From Giesbergeria sp. (lineage in GTDB: Bacteria; Pseudomonadota; Gammaproteobacteria; Burkholderiales; Burkholderiaceae_C): 64,000 nucleotides of DNA. Positions 18,125 through 26,873 of the stretch are shown here, piece after piece. The position numbers and the translations under genes are program-made. The notes under the pieces are model-generated. The model made no database searches, was not told where the DNA came from, and worked only from the letters and a program-made list of their open reading frames with translations. The stretch spans positions 62,001 through 126,000 of the forward strand of contig NZ_JAQUCA010000008.1 of assembly GCF_028686475.1 (NCBI RefSeq). The letters run 5' to 3'. Positions within the stretch are counted from its first letter, which is position 1. Each line of letters opens with the position of its first letter.

Positions 18125-19174
18125 GTGAACGCATCTTTACCTTGTTCTCTGCTGGCCGAACCGGCGCACCACGGTGGCCCCGATGCCCGTGGCCCCGCAC
18201 GTTGGGATTTTTCTACCAACAGCAACGCCTGTGGCCCTTGTCCCTATGCCTTAGCGGCGGTGCAGCAAGCCGATGCCAGCCGCTACCCCGACCCCCGCTA
18301 TACCGCTTTACGCACTGCACTGGCGCAATTTCATGGCGTAAGTCCTGAGCGCATCGTGTTGGCCGCCAGCGCCAGCGAATTTATTGGCCGCATCACCCTG
18401 CTGGCCGTTCGCCACGGAGCCAAGGCGGTCTCTTTGCCGTGCCACAGTTATGGTGACTATGCTCAAGCGGCACAGGCATGGGGTCTGCCCCTCTACCGCC
18501 GCCCCCATGCGGCCCCTGCCGATTTACATTGGCTGTGCGAACCCTCTAGCCCCTTGGGCCTGCCCGAACCAGCGCTGGTCCAACCCACCAGCGCAGCCTA
18601 CCACCGCTGGCAGGTACTCGATTGCGCCTATCGGCCCTTGCAACTCGAAGGCCAGCCCAGCACGATTCCGGCCCATGTATGGCAACTCTGGACACCCAAC
18701 AAAGCCTTGGGCCTGACCGGTGTGCGTGCTGCCTACGCTATCGCTCCTTTGCATCCCCATGCAGCAGAAGACGTGGCCCAACTACTGGCTTTAGCGCCTT
18801 CTTGGCCGGTGGGAGCGCATGGCGTAGCGCTGTTACAAGCGTGGCTAGAAGCCAGTAGCCAAACGTGGTTGGCGCACAGTCTGCACACGCTGCGCCAATG
18901 GAAGCAAGCCCAACTGGTCCTGTGTGCCCAATCGGGTTGGTCGGTGCAGGCGGGGAGTTTGGCCAATTACTTGGTCGCCCAACCTCGCACCCCCGACCTC
19001 GCGCACTTGCTGGCGCAACTACGCCAGCAAGACATCCAATTGCGCGACTGCCACTCCTTTGGTTTGCCCGGTTGGGTGCGTATGGGGGTGCTGGCCCCAG
19101 CGGCCCAACAGGCCCTGCAAACGGCCTTGCGGCGCATCGCACCACCCAACCGCTGCCGTGGTAATTGCGACTAA
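18125..19174 (+). CDS. cobC: PLP-dependent threonine-phosphate decarboxylase-like protein (CobC/CobD-type)
   Basis: Aminotransferase class I/II fold protein of 349 residues, in the position where B12 operons encode L-threonine-O-3-phosphate decarboxylase, the source of (R)-1-amino-2-propanol phosphate. It starts with GTG; 'WDFSTNSNACGPCP' corresponds to the usual 'DFSxNxNPxGP' motif, 'RYPDPRYTALRTALA' follows, and the PLP lysine is in 'LWTPNKALGLTGVRAAYA' (about residue 197). Length and context fit, but sequence alone does not separate it from histidinol-phosphate aminotransferase-like relatives. It closes the B12 operon; 72 bases then separate it from hupB. Confidence 0.8.
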   Translation: MNASLPCSLLAEPAHHGGPDARGPARWDFSTNSNACGPCPYALAAVQQADASRYPDPRYTALRTALAQFHGVSPERIVLAASASEFIGRITLLAVRHGAKAVSLPCHSYGDYAQAAQAWGLPLYRRPHAAPADLHWLCEPSSPLGLPEPALVQPTSAAYHRWQVLDCAYRPLQLEGQPSTIPAHVWQLWTPNKALGLTGVRAAYAIAPLHPHAAEDVAQLLALAPSWPVGAHGVALLQAWLEASSQTWLAHSLHTLRQWKQAQLVLCAQSGWSVQAGSLANYLVAQPRTPDLAHLLAQLRQQDIQLRDCHSFGLPGWVRMGVLAPAAQQALQTALRRIAPPNRCRGNCD

Positions 19175-19246
19175 AATCGCGGCCCGTGCCACCTTGCGGC
19201 AGGTGCTACAGGCCATTGCCATCCATCCGCTACCCAGAGGTTTCTT

Positions 19247-19519
19247 GTGAACAAAACCGAACTCATCCAGCATATCGCCACCCACGCCGACATCTCTAAG
19301 GCGGCAGCCGCCCGCGCGCTGCAAGGCACTATGGACGCCATCAAAGACACCCTCAGACAAGGCGGTAGCGTCTCGCTGGTGGGTTTTGGCACCTTCTCTG
19401 TCGGGCGACGTGCCGCGCGCAAAGGGCGCAATCCCCGTACCGGCAGCCCCATTGAAATCAAAGCCGCAAAAATTCCTAAGTTCAAACCTGGAAAAACGCT
19501 CAAAAATGCTGTAAACTAA
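19247..19519 (+). CDS. hupB: HU-family DNA-binding protein
   Basis: Nucleoid protein HU, 90 residues, starting with GTG. 'MNKTELIQHIATHADISKAAA' (N-terminal helices) is followed by 'GFGTFSVGRRAARKGRNPRTG', the beta-arm region with the intercalating 'RNPRTG' proline tip, and 'PKFKPGKTLK'. HU bends DNA and organises the chromosome. The hupB, tRNA-Val, ppiD order is common in Burkholderiales. Confidence 0.95.
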   Translation: MNKTELIQHIATHADISKAAAARALQGTMDAIKDTLRQGGSVSLVGFGTFSVGRRAARKGRNPRTGSPIEIKAAKIPKFKPGKTLKNAVN

Positions 19520-19531
19520 CGTTTTCCGGTG

Positions 19532-19607
19532 GGGTGCTTAGCTCAGTTGGTAGAGCGGCGCCCTTACAAGGCGTAGGTCAGCGGTTCGACCCCGTTAGCA
19601 CCCACCA
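19532..19607 (+). tRNA. tRNA-Val (TAC)
   Basis: Seventy-six bases including encoded CCA. Acceptor GGGTGCT pairs with AGCACCC; D-loop 'AGCTCAGTTGGTAGAGC'; anticodon loop CTTACAA gives anticodon TAC; T-loop 'GGTTCGACCCC'. It starts 12 bases after the hupB stop, so both are probably co-transcribed. Confidence 0.97.
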
Positions 19608-19622
19608 CCACCGAATACAAAG

Positions 19623-19648
19623 GCGAACGCAAGTTCGCTTTTTTTTTG
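19623..19648 (+). terminator. Rho-independent terminator after tRNA-Val
   Basis: Perfect 6-bp hairpin GCGAAC-GCAA-GTTCGC followed by about ten T residues. It ends the hupB/tRNA-Val transcript; ppiD begins 17 bases later and may depend on read-through or its own promoter. Confidence 0.88.
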
Positions 19649-19665
19649 TCACTGAAAGATAGACC

Positions 19666-21594
19666 ATGTTTGAATCCATCCGCAAGCACTCCAAGATTGC
19701 GATGCTCTTGCTGTTCTTGCTGATCGTTCCATCCTTCATTTTGGTAGGTATCGACTCCAGCTATTTTTCAGGCAGCAGTCCGGTGGTGGCCTTGGTCGAT
19801 GGCCAAGAAATCACCCAAAACGATTGGGATAATGCCCATCGGCAAGAATCAGACCGTCTGCGCGCCCAGCAACCGCAGCTCAATGCAGCCTTGCTCGATA
19901 CCCCCGAAGCCCGTTATGCCACGCTAGAGCGTTTGGTGCGCGAGCGCGTCTTGCAAGCCGCGGTCAAAAAATCCCATTTGGTTGCCAGCGATGGCCAGTT
20001 GGCACGCCAACTCAAGGACATTCCACAAATTGCGGCTTTGCGCCGTGCCGATGGCACACTCGATATTGAAGGCTATAAAGCCTTGGTCGCCACGCAGGGC
20101 CTCACCCCCGAAGGCTTTGAAGCTGCCGTGCGCCGTGATTTGGCCATCAACCAGGTCTTGGGCCATTTGGGCAGCACAGCGTTTGGTACCGCCACGCAAA
20201 CCAAAGTCACTTTAGATGCCCTGTTGCAACGCCGTGAAGTGCAATTGGTCGAAGTCAAGCCCGCCAGCTTTATCAGCAAGGTAGAGCAAACCCCTGAACT
20301 GCTGCAACAGTATTACCAAGCCAATACGGCCAAGTTCCAGCAGCCCGAACAAGCCAGCATCGAGTATGCTGTGCTGGATTTGGCCAGCGTTGCTGCCAGC
20401 ATCAACCTGAACGAAGCCGACCTGCGTACCTATTACCAAGAAAATCTGGCCCAATGGGCGGGTAAAGAAGAGCGTCGCGCCAGCCACATTCTCCTCCAGG
20501 CCAGTAAAGACACCCCCGCCGCTGAACGCGACAAGGCCAAAGCGCGCGCCCAAGAATTGCTAGAACAATTGCGTAAAAACCCCAGCAGCTTTGCTGAATT
20601 GGCCAAGAAGCATTCGCAAGATACAGGCTCGGCGGTTCAAGGCGGTGATTTGGGCTTTTTTGCCAAAGGGGCAATGGTCAAACCGTTTGAAGAGGCCGCT
20701 TTTGCCTTGAAGAAAGGCGAGCTGAGCGAAGTGGTCGAGAGCGAATTTGGCTACCACCTGATTCAACTCACCGACATCAAAACCCCGCGCCAGCCCAGTT
20801 TTGAAGAACTGCGCCCACGCCTAGAGGCCGAGTTGCGCCAACAACAAGCACAACGCAAATTTGCCGAAGTGGCTGAAACCTTCACCAACACCGTTTACGA
20901 ACAAGCCGAAAGTTTGCAACCTGTGGCCGAAAAACTGGGCCTGAAGGTGCAAACCGCTACCCAAGTGCAGCGCAAGCCCAGCCCCGGTACGCCAGCTCCT
21001 TTGAACAACGAAAAATTCTTGACCGCGCTGTTCTCTGAAGACTCGATTGCCAACCAGCGCAATACCGAAGCCCTGGAGCTGGGCAACAACCAACTGGTAG
21101 CGGGGCGCATCACGGCGTACCAAGCGGCAGCCACTTTGCCCTTTGACACCGTGCGCGAGCAGGTGCAAAAACTCTATGTGGCAGAAAAATCAGCCGAACT
21201 GGCGCGCAAAGAAGGCGAGGCCCGTTTGGCCGCTTGGCAAATCAAACCCGAAGCTGCTACGGGTTTAGGGGCTGCGTTGGTGGTCTCGCGTGAGCAACGC
21301 CAAAACCAAGCCCCGGCCTTGCTGGATGCGATTTTGTCGGCCAAAACCAATGAGCTGCCTGCTTGGGTCGGGGTTGACTTGGGCAACCAAGGCTATACCT
21401 TGGCACGCATCAACCGCATCGTGCCGCGCGAACCCGGCCCGGCCAATATAGAAGAGCAACGCCAGCAGCAGTACGTGCAGTGGTTGGCCGCTGCTGAAGC
21501 CCAAGCCTACTACGAGTTCTTAAAAACCCGTTTCAAGGTGCAAATCAAGGCCCCGCGTCCTGTTAGCGCCAGTGCGAATGCAGAAAAGAATTAA
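19666..21594 (+). CDS. ppiD: PpiD-like peptidyl-prolyl isomerase, membrane-anchored
   Basis: SurA/PpiD-type periplasmic folding factor of 642 residues. It has a short cytoplasmic N-terminus, one membrane anchor (about residues 12-32, 'IAMLLLFLLIVPSFILVGID'), a SurA_N-like helical region, a parvulin PPIase domain (about 268-365, from 'RRASHILLQ' through 'GDLGFFAKGAMVKPFE' to 'FGYHLIQL'), and a long C-terminal region. It would act on newly exported proteins at the periplasmic side of the inner membrane. tRNA-His follows. Confidence 0.92.
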   Translation: MFESIRKHSKIAMLLLFLLIVPSFILVGIDSSYFSGSSPVVALVDGQEITQNDWDNAHRQESDRLRAQQPQLNAALLDTPEARYATLERLVRERVLQAAVKKSHLVASDGQLARQLKDIPQIAALRRADGTLDIEGYKALVATQGLTPEGFEAAVRRDLAINQVLGHLGSTAFGTATQTKVTLDALLQRREVQLVEVKPASFISKVEQTPELLQQYYQANTAKFQQPEQASIEYAVLDLASVAASINLNEADLRTYYQENLAQWAGKEERRASHILLQASKDTPAAERDKAKARAQELLEQLRKNPSSFAELAKKHSQDTGSAVQGGDLGFFAKGAMVKPFEEAAFALKKGELSEVVESEFGYHLIQLTDIKTPRQPSFEELRPRLEAELRQQQAQRKFAEVAETFTNTVYEQAESLQPVAEKLGLKVQTATQVQRKPSPGTPAPLNNEKFLTALFSEDSIANQRNTEALELGNNQLVAGRITAYQAAATLPFDTVREQVQKLYVAEKSAELARKEGEARLAAWQIKPEAATGLGAALVVSREQRQNQAPALLDAILSAKTNELPAWVGVDLGNQGYTLARINRIVPREPGPANIEEQRQQQYVQWLAAAEAQAYYEFLKTRFKVQIKAPRPVSASANAEKN

Positions 21595-21598
21595 ATTT

Positions 21599-21628
21599 TT
21601 GGCAAACGAGGTTTTTTCTTGCTATAAT
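21599..21628 (+). promoter_or_regulatory. tRNA-His promoter
   Basis: TTGGCA at 21599 and TATAAT at 21623 are separated by 18 bases, a near-consensus sigma-70 promoter. The -10 box ends 10 bases before the mature tRNA-His 5' end. Confidence 0.75.
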
Positions 21629-21638
21629 TTCGCTCTAC

Positions 21639-21715
21639 GGTGGCTGTAGCTCAGTTGGTAGAGTCCAGGATTGTGATTCCTGTTGTCGTGGGTTCGAACC
21701 CCATCAGTCACCCCA
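21639..21715 (+). tRNA. tRNA-His (GTG)
   Basis: Seventy-seven bases including G-1 and encoded CCA. GTGGCTG pairs with CAGTCAC, the discriminator is C73 opposite G-1 as required for histidine tRNA, and the anticodon loop ATTGTGATT gives GTG. The T-arm is 'GGGTTCGAACCCC'-like. Confidence 0.97.
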
Positions 21716-21732
21716 AGTAAATAAACAAAAAA

Positions 21733-21759
21733 GCCGCTCCTAACTGGGGCGGCTTTTTT
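21733..21759 (+). terminator. terminator after tRNA-His
   Basis: GCCGCTCC-TAACT-GGGGCGGC hairpin (one G-T pair) flanked by A6 upstream and T6 downstream, so it could work in both directions. Confidence 0.85.
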
Positions 21760-21857
21760 GTTGGCGCGTAGATTGTAGGCAACTTTGGAAAATCGAGGGC
21801 TTTTTAGCTGCACCTTGACGACGACGTTCAAGTACCAGCGTCCCCGGTTGTCTTGCC

Positions 21858-22181
21858 TCAAGCTGCGGTGGTACACCGATAGACATGCTTCGGCAATACA
21901 TTGAAGAGCAGCAAACGCCCCATGAGGATGCCTACGGCATCCGCGCGCTCTCGATCTCGGGCTAAACCCCAAGGCTTCTCGCGCACTTGGTGATCGTGTT
22001 CTTGCAGCACCAAAAACAACGTCTTGAAATACCCCTGATTGCTCCAGCGGACAAAGCGCTGGTACACCTGTGCCCTAGCGATTAGCGGCTGTAGATTGGC
22101 TGTAAGGTTGCTGCTCTGGCAACAGCAGGGCAACAAAAAAGCATTTTTTTGTTTTTGATATAGGCTTGTTTTAATAAACAA
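21858..22181 (-). pseudogene. degenerate ORF, possible IS5-like transposase remnant
   Basis: The 637 bases between tRNA-His and msuE hold no intact gene. The minus-strand 107-codon ORF contains 'VYQRFVRWSNQGYF', reminiscent of the 'YxRFRRWxxxGvw' N-terminal motif of IS5-family transposases, but the rest is not recognisable and no DDE motif is seen. The segment from about 22140 to 22300 is strikingly AT-rich compared with the rest of the window. I regard it as insertion-sequence debris at a junction of acquired DNA; the family label is weak. Confidence 0.3.
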
Positions 22182-22196
22182 ATAATTATTGTTTAT
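22174..22196. repeat. AT-rich perfect inverted repeat
   Basis: ATAAACAA and TTGTTTAT form an 8-bp perfect inverted repeat around the 7-base spacer ATAATTA, inside the AT-rich stretch upstream of the organosulfur genes. It could be an operator, a terminal repeat of decayed mobile DNA, or chance in AT-rich sequence. Confidence 0.4.
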
Positions 22197-22396
22197 ATGG
22201 AATTTTAAATTAAATGAAAAATTCTTTTAAAAACAACAACTTACACAACAATAGAAATCTTCATAAGCATTAACATTTTTCTAGTAAAGCCCCATTCCTT
22301 TCAGCACCAGAATACGGCCACCAACGCAAGACCGCACTGCGATTTAAACAAATCGAGAGGCGCTCTGATTGTGCAAAAATTTCTGGAGAAAATGAA

Positions 22397-22978
22397 ATGG
22401 GTCAAATTTACAAAGTGGTGGCAGTTTCTGGCAGTGTGCAAAGCCCTTCGCGCACCTTGGCGCTGATAGAGCAACTGGTCAACACCTTGGGCGATGCTGT
22501 ACCGATTGAGGTGCAACACCTTGACGTGGGCGCACTGGCCCCGCTGATTGGCAGCGCCTTGTCACGCACACAACTGCCCGCTGCAGCAGAGGCCAGCATC
22601 CAAGCGATTGAATCTGCCGATGTACTCATCGTGGCCAGCCCAGTCTATCGCGGCTCTTATACCGGCCTGTTCAAACACCTGTTTGATTTTGTTCACCACG
22701 AAGCGCTGATTGATGTGCCGGTGCTGCTGGCAGCTACCGGCGGCAGCGAGCGCCACTCGCTGGTGATTGACCACCAGTTGCGCCCGCTGTTCAGCTTTTT
22801 CCAAGCCCGCACGTTGCCGATTGGCGTTTATGCCACCGAGCAGGACTTTAGCAACTACGAAATCACCAGCGCCCCATTGCTGGAGCGCATCCGTTTGGCA
22901 ATTGAGCGCGCTGTGCCCTTGCTAGACCGCGCCCCACTGCTGAAGGCGCAAGCCGCCCCAACCCCTGTTGCCGCGTAA
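22397..22978 (+). CDS. msuE: NAD(P)H-dependent FMN reductase (MsuE/SsuE-type)
   Basis: Flavodoxin-fold FMN reductase of 193 residues that supplies FMNH2 to the flavin monooxygenases encoded next. 'VVAVSGSVQSPSRTLALIEQL' gives the phosphate-binding loop (about residues 7-18), 'ADVLIVASPVYRGSYTGLFKHLFDFV' the central FMN-contact region, and 'AATGGSERHSLVIDHQLRPLF' the C-terminal conserved stretch. These fit MsuE/SsuE. Its ATG follows 'TGGAGAAAATGAA' as ribosome-binding site. It is the first gene of the organosulfur cluster; its AT-rich upstream region differs from the coding DNA. Confidence 0.87.
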   Translation: MGQIYKVVAVSGSVQSPSRTLALIEQLVNTLGDAVPIEVQHLDVGALAPLIGSALSRTQLPAAAEASIQAIESADVLIVASPVYRGSYTGLFKHLFDFVHHEALIDVPVLLAATGGSERHSLVIDHQLRPLFSFFQARTLPIGVYATEQDFSNYEITSAPLLERIRLAIERAVPLLDRAPLLKAQAAPTPVAA

Positions 22979-23043
22979 TCCGCCTTCATCCATTGCCCGG
23001 CCATCCAGTTTTTGACTTCACCTCTTTTCCACAGGCTTTTCCC

Positions 23044-24468
23044 ATGACCACTTCCAAGAAACGCATCATCCTGAACGCTTTTGACATGACTTGCGTCGGC
23101 CATCAGGCCGCTGGCACTTGGCGGCATCCTTCCAGTCAGGCTTCGCGTTACAACGATTTGGAGTATTGGACGAATCTGGCGATTGAGCTGGAGCGTGGTG
23201 CATTTGATGCGCTGTTCATCGCCGACGTGGTGGGGGTTTATGACGTGTACCGAGGCTCGGCTGAGGGCGCTTTGCAAGACGCAGCACAGGTTCCAGTGAA
23301 TGACCCCTTTGGTGCCATCTCTGCTATGGCTGCCGTAACCCGCAATGTAGGCTTTGGTGTCACAGCTGCGGTCACGTTTGAGCATCCGTACTTGCTGGCA
23401 CGCCGCCTGTCCACCTTAGACCACCTGACCAAGGGTCGGGTGGCTTGGAACGTGGTGTCGTCCTATCTGGATTCAGCCGCCCGCAACATTGGTTTAGACA
23501 AACAGCTTCCACATGACGAGCGTTATGACTTGGCCGAAGAGTACATGGAGGTCATGTACAAGCTCTGGGAAGGCAGTTGGGAAGAAGGGGCCGTTTTGCG
23601 CGACAAGGAGCGCGGCATCTTTACCGACCCGACCAAGGTACACCCTATCAAGCACGAAGGTAAGTATTTCAAGGTTCCGGGCTTTCACCTGACCGAGCCA
23701 TCGCCCCAGCGCACACCCGTGATTTTTCAGGCGGGAGCCTCCGCAGCGGGCCGCGCTTTTGCCGCCCACCATGCCGAGGCCATGTTCATTCTGGCCACTA
23801 GCCCCGAGTCGGCCCGCGTGCTGACCGACAAGATTCGTGCCGAAGTGGCAGCTGCTGGGCGCGAACCCGATGCCTTGAAGATTTTCACCTTGCTCACGGT
23901 GATTACTGGGCCTACCGACGAGGCGGCGCAGCGCAAGCATGAGGAATACCTGTCTTATGCCAGTCCCACCGGGATGATGGCACTCTATGGCGGCTGGACG
24001 GGGTTGGACTTTGCTTCCCTCGACCCGGATACGCCCCTGAAAGCGGTAGAAAACGACAGCCTGCGTACCACCCTTGAATCGCTGGCAGCCGACGGCAAGG
24101 AATGGACAGTGCGCGAGGTGATTCGCCAACGCTCTATTGGTGGTCTTGGCCCCGTCGTGGTGGGCGGGCCGCAAAAGGTGGCGGACGAACTGGAACGCTG
24201 GGTGGATGAAGGCGGTGTGGATGGCTTCAACTTGGCCTATGCCATCACCCCTGCATCGACCACTGACTTCATTGATTTTGTAGTGCCCGAGTTGCGTAAG
24301 CGCGGGCGCGCACAAAGCTCCTATGCGCCGGGCACCCTGCGCGAGAAGCTGCTGGGTGACAAGGACGGCAAGACACGCGACTCGCACCCCGCCACGCACT
24401 GGCGCAAACACTACATCGGCAAAGAGAGTGTGGCCGATGCCAGCGGGCCGGCAGCGTCTTGGGCTTGA
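23044..24468 (+). CDS. NtaA/SnaA/DszA-family FMNH2-dependent monooxygenase
   Basis: Bacterial-luciferase-like (LLM) flavin monooxygenase of 474 residues from the ATG at 23044; the track start at 22993 lies in the leader. 'RIILNAFDMTCVGHQAAGTWRHP' is the characteristic N-terminus of the nitrilotriacetate/dibenzothiophene-sulfone monooxygenase branch; 'YWTNLAIELERGAFDALFIAD', 'RVAWNVVSSYLDSAARN' and 'VIFQAGASAAGRAFAA' follow. The family oxidises amines, sulfones and related compounds with FMNH2 from a partner reductase, here probably the upstream MsuE-type enzyme. Context suggests a sulfone or sulfonate substrate, which sequence alone does not prove. Confidence 0.85.
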   Translation: MTTSKKRIILNAFDMTCVGHQAAGTWRHPSSQASRYNDLEYWTNLAIELERGAFDALFIADVVGVYDVYRGSAEGALQDAAQVPVNDPFGAISAMAAVTRNVGFGVTAAVTFEHPYLLARRLSTLDHLTKGRVAWNVVSSYLDSAARNIGLDKQLPHDERYDLAEEYMEVMYKLWEGSWEEGAVLRDKERGIFTDPTKVHPIKHEGKYFKVPGFHLTEPSPQRTPVIFQAGASAAGRAFAAHHAEAMFILATSPESARVLTDKIRAEVAAAGREPDALKIFTLLTVITGPTDEAAQRKHEEYLSYASPTGMMALYGGWTGLDFASLDPDTPLKAVENDSLRTTLESLAADGKEWTVREVIRQRSIGGLGPVVVGGPQKVADELERWVDEGGVDGFNLAYAITPASTTDFIDFVVPELRKRGRAQSSYAPGTLREKLLGDKDGKTRDSHPATHWRKHYIGKESVADASGPAASWA

Positions 24469-24492
24469 TGGGCTGAAAAGAAGAGGCACACC

Positions 24493-25674
24493 ATGTCCAC
24501 CTTAACCACCCCTCCCTTACCTTACCAACAAATCACCGCCGCCTTGGCGCGCGAGTTTGCCGAAACCGCCGTTGCGCGCGACATCAGCGGCGGCACCCCC
24601 AAGGCCGAGCGCGATGCGCTACGCCGCAGTGGGCTGCTGTCTTTGTCCATCCCGCAAGCATACGGTGGCCAAGGACTGAACTGGAGCCAAATTCTGGACA
24701 CAGTGCGTACCTTGGCCCAAGTGGACAGCTCGATTGCCCATGTCTATGGTTTTCACCATTTGCTGCTGGCTACGGTGCGCCTGTTCTCGCGCCCCGACCA
24801 GTGGGAGCCTTGGTTAGAGCAGACGGCACGCAAAAATTGGTTTTGGGGCAATGCCCTCAACCCACTCGATACGCGCACCGTGGTGCGAAAACTCGATGGC
24901 TGGTATGAGTTTTCGGGCAAAAAGAGCTTTTGCTCTGGCTCGGCAGATTCTGAGATGCTGGTGGCCTCGGGTGTGGACGAGAGCAGCGGCAAATTGTTGA
25001 TTGCGGCGGTGCCCACCTCACGGGCGGGCATCACCCTCAACTACGACTGGAACAACATGGGCCAGCGCCAAACCGATAGCGGCAGCGCGCTGTTTGAAAA
25101 AGTGCGGGTAGAGGCCCATGAGCTGCTGCTCGACCCCGGCCCGCTGTCCACGCCGTTCTCGTCGCTGCGGCCCTTGCTGGCGCAGCTGATTTTTGTCAAC
25201 TTATTTCTGGGCTTGGGTGAAGGTGCTTTGGCACAATCCAGCCACTACACCCTGAACGAGTCACGGCCTTGGTTCCGTTCTGGGATGGAGCAGGCCCACC
25301 AAGACCCGTACACGCTGCTGCACTATGGCGAGTTTTTTGTCGGTTTGGAAAGTGTACGCCTGCTGGCGCGCAACGCCGCCGAGCTGTTTGATGCCGCTTG
25401 GAGCCAAGGTGAGGCGCTGGACGCACAGCAGCGCGGCCAAGTGGCCGTAGCGATTGCGGCGGCCAAGGTGGCCTCCACTCGGGTCGGTTTGGAGGTGTCG
25501 AGCCGCTTTTTTGAGACCACCGGTGCCCGCGCCACCCACGGCGCGCTACGGCTGGATCGCTTTTGGCGCAATCTACGCACCCAAACCCTGCACGACCCGG
25601 TCGATTACAAGCTCAAAGAGCTGGGTGACTGGGCGCTCAATCGCGAGATTCCTGCGCCCTCGTTCTACTCTTGA
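24493..25674 (+). CDS. acyl-CoA dehydrogenase-like flavin monooxygenase (DszC/SfnB-type)
   Basis: The 393-residue protein has the acyl-CoA dehydrogenase fold: an N-terminal helical domain ('RDALRRSGLLSLSIPQAYGGQGL'), a central beta domain ('VRKLDGWYEFSGKKSFCSGSADSEML'), and a C-terminal four-helix domain. It lacks the usual catalytic-Glu surroundings of true dehydrogenases and resembles the DszC/SfnB/MsuC subgroup that uses reduced flavin to oxygenate organosulfur compounds. It sits in the same strand and block as the other monooxygenases and overlaps the next coding region or abuts it ('TTGA' at its stop). A role in sulfone or sulfonate use is inferred from context. Confidence 0.8.
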   Translation: MSTLTTPPLPYQQITAALAREFAETAVARDISGGTPKAERDALRRSGLLSLSIPQAYGGQGLNWSQILDTVRTLAQVDSSIAHVYGFHHLLLATVRLFSRPDQWEPWLEQTARKNWFWGNALNPLDTRTVVRKLDGWYEFSGKKSFCSGSADSEMLVASGVDESSGKLLIAAVPTSRAGITLNYDWNNMGQRQTDSGSALFEKVRVEAHELLLDPGPLSTPFSSLRPLLAQLIFVNLFLGLGEGALAQSSHYTLNESRPWFRSGMEQAHQDPYTLLHYGEFFVGLESVRLLARNAAELFDAAWSQGEALDAQQRGQVAVAIAAAKVASTRVGLEVSSRFFETTGARATHGALRLDRFWRNLRTQTLHDPVDYKLKELGDWALNREIPAPSFYS

Positions 25675-25685
25675 GCGATACCTTG

Positions 25686-26873
25686 ATGGCCGCAACCCTT
25701 CCGATTTGGCCGCCACCGCCGGGGCAAGACAGCAGCGCATTTGACTGGATTTTTGAAGACCCGCGCTCCAAAACCCTGTTGACCGAAGTCGAGCAGGTGG
25801 CTCCCAGCCATGCCAACATCCTGATTACCGGCGAAACGGGTACTGGCAAGGAGCTGATTGCCCGCCACCTGCACGACCGCAGCGCCCGGCGCAATGGCCC
25901 GTTTGTCGTGGTCAGTTGTGGCGCTTTTTCTGAAGCGCTGGTGGATGCCGAACTGTTTGGCCACGAAAACGGCGCTTTTGCCGGTGCCTTTGGTACCCAG
26001 ATAGGCTGGTTTGAGGCCGCGCATGGTGGCACCATTTTTCTCGATGAAATCAACGACCTGCCACTGACAGTACAGAACAAACTGCTGCGCGTACTGCAAG
26101 AGCATGAAATTGTGCGCTTGGGTGGGCGCAAACCGATTCCCATCGACGTGCGTATTGTGGCTGCTGCCACCGCTGATTTAGATGAGATGGTGCAGCAAAA
26201 GCGTTTTCGCAAAGACCTGTACTACCGGCTCAATGTGGTCAGGCTGCACGTACTGACCCTGCGCGAGCGCCCCGGCGACATCGTGCCGCTGGCGCGTTAC
26301 TTTATGGAGTTGTACAGCCGCAAGCTGGGTTATGCCCGGCTGCGCTTAACGCCTCAAGCCGAGCAACTGCTGATGCAGGCCCCGTGGCCGGGCAATGTGC
26401 GTGAATTAGAAAACACCATCCACCGCAGTTTGTTGTTGTGTGATGGGGATGTGCTGGATGCCAGTAGTTTGCGCCTGTTGCACCCCGGCAGCAGCACCGT
26501 AGCAGCGCCCAGTCCGCCTGCACAGCAAGTTCCAGCTCCGGCGCTATCGGTGCAGCCGCCTATACCCCTGCTCCCAACAGTCCACAGCGAAAGTGCGGCA
26601 CACGCAGCTTTGCGCCACGCCATTCGCCAACTGTGCGAGGCCAATGCGGCCGATTTGTACCAAAGCGTAGAAGACACCCTGTTGCGCGAAGTCTTTCGCT
26701 ATTGCCATTACAGCCAAAGCGAAACTGCCCGCCTCTTGGGTGTGAGCCGCAACATTGTGCGCGCCCGCCTGATCCGGCTGGGCGAAGTCAACGGTACGCG
26801 CAAGCACCCTACCGATGCCGACGACACCGACCTCCCCTATCCCCCCACCCCCTCCGACAAGGAAACACCATGA
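25686..26873 (+). CDS. sigma-54-dependent transcriptional activator (SfnR-like)
   Basis: Bacterial enhancer-binding protein of 395 residues without an N-terminal receiver domain, like SfnR. The AAA+ domain (about residues 15-255) has Walker A '[14 protein letters not shown]', Walker B '[13 protein letters not shown]', and '[15 protein letters not shown]'; the C-terminal Fis-type helix-turn-helix is near residues 345-385 ('[20 protein letters not shown]'). The sigma-54 contact loop reads GAFAGA rather than GAFTGA. The ATG at 25686 is preferred; a TTG at 25671 overlapping the previous stop is possible. It probably controls this organosulfur cluster; a linker rich in Pro/Ala joins the two domains. 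The ssuD start overlaps its stop. Confidence 0.87.
   Translation: MAATLPIWPPPPGQDSSAFDWIFEDPRSKTLLTEVEQVAPSHANILITGETGTGKELIARHLHDRSARRNGPFVVVSCGAFSEALVDAELFGHENGAFAGAFGTQIGWFEAAHGGTIFLDEINDLPLTVQNKLLRVLQEHEIVRLGGRKPIPIDVRIVAAATADLDEMVQQKRFRKDLYYRLNVVRLHVLTLRERPGDIVPLARYFMELYSRKLGYARLRLTPQAEQLLMQAPWPGNVRELENTIHRSLLLCDGDVLDASSLRLLHPGSSTVAAPSPPAQQVPAPALSVQPPIPLLPTVHSESAAHAALRHAIRQLCEANAADLYQSVEDTLLREVFRYCHYSQSETARLLGVSRNIVRARLIRLGEVNGTRKHPTDADDTDLPYPPTPSDKETP

Noticed and set aside
23494-24489. 331-codon minus-strand ORF
   Set aside because: Antisense to the NtaA/SnaA/DszA-type monooxygenase.
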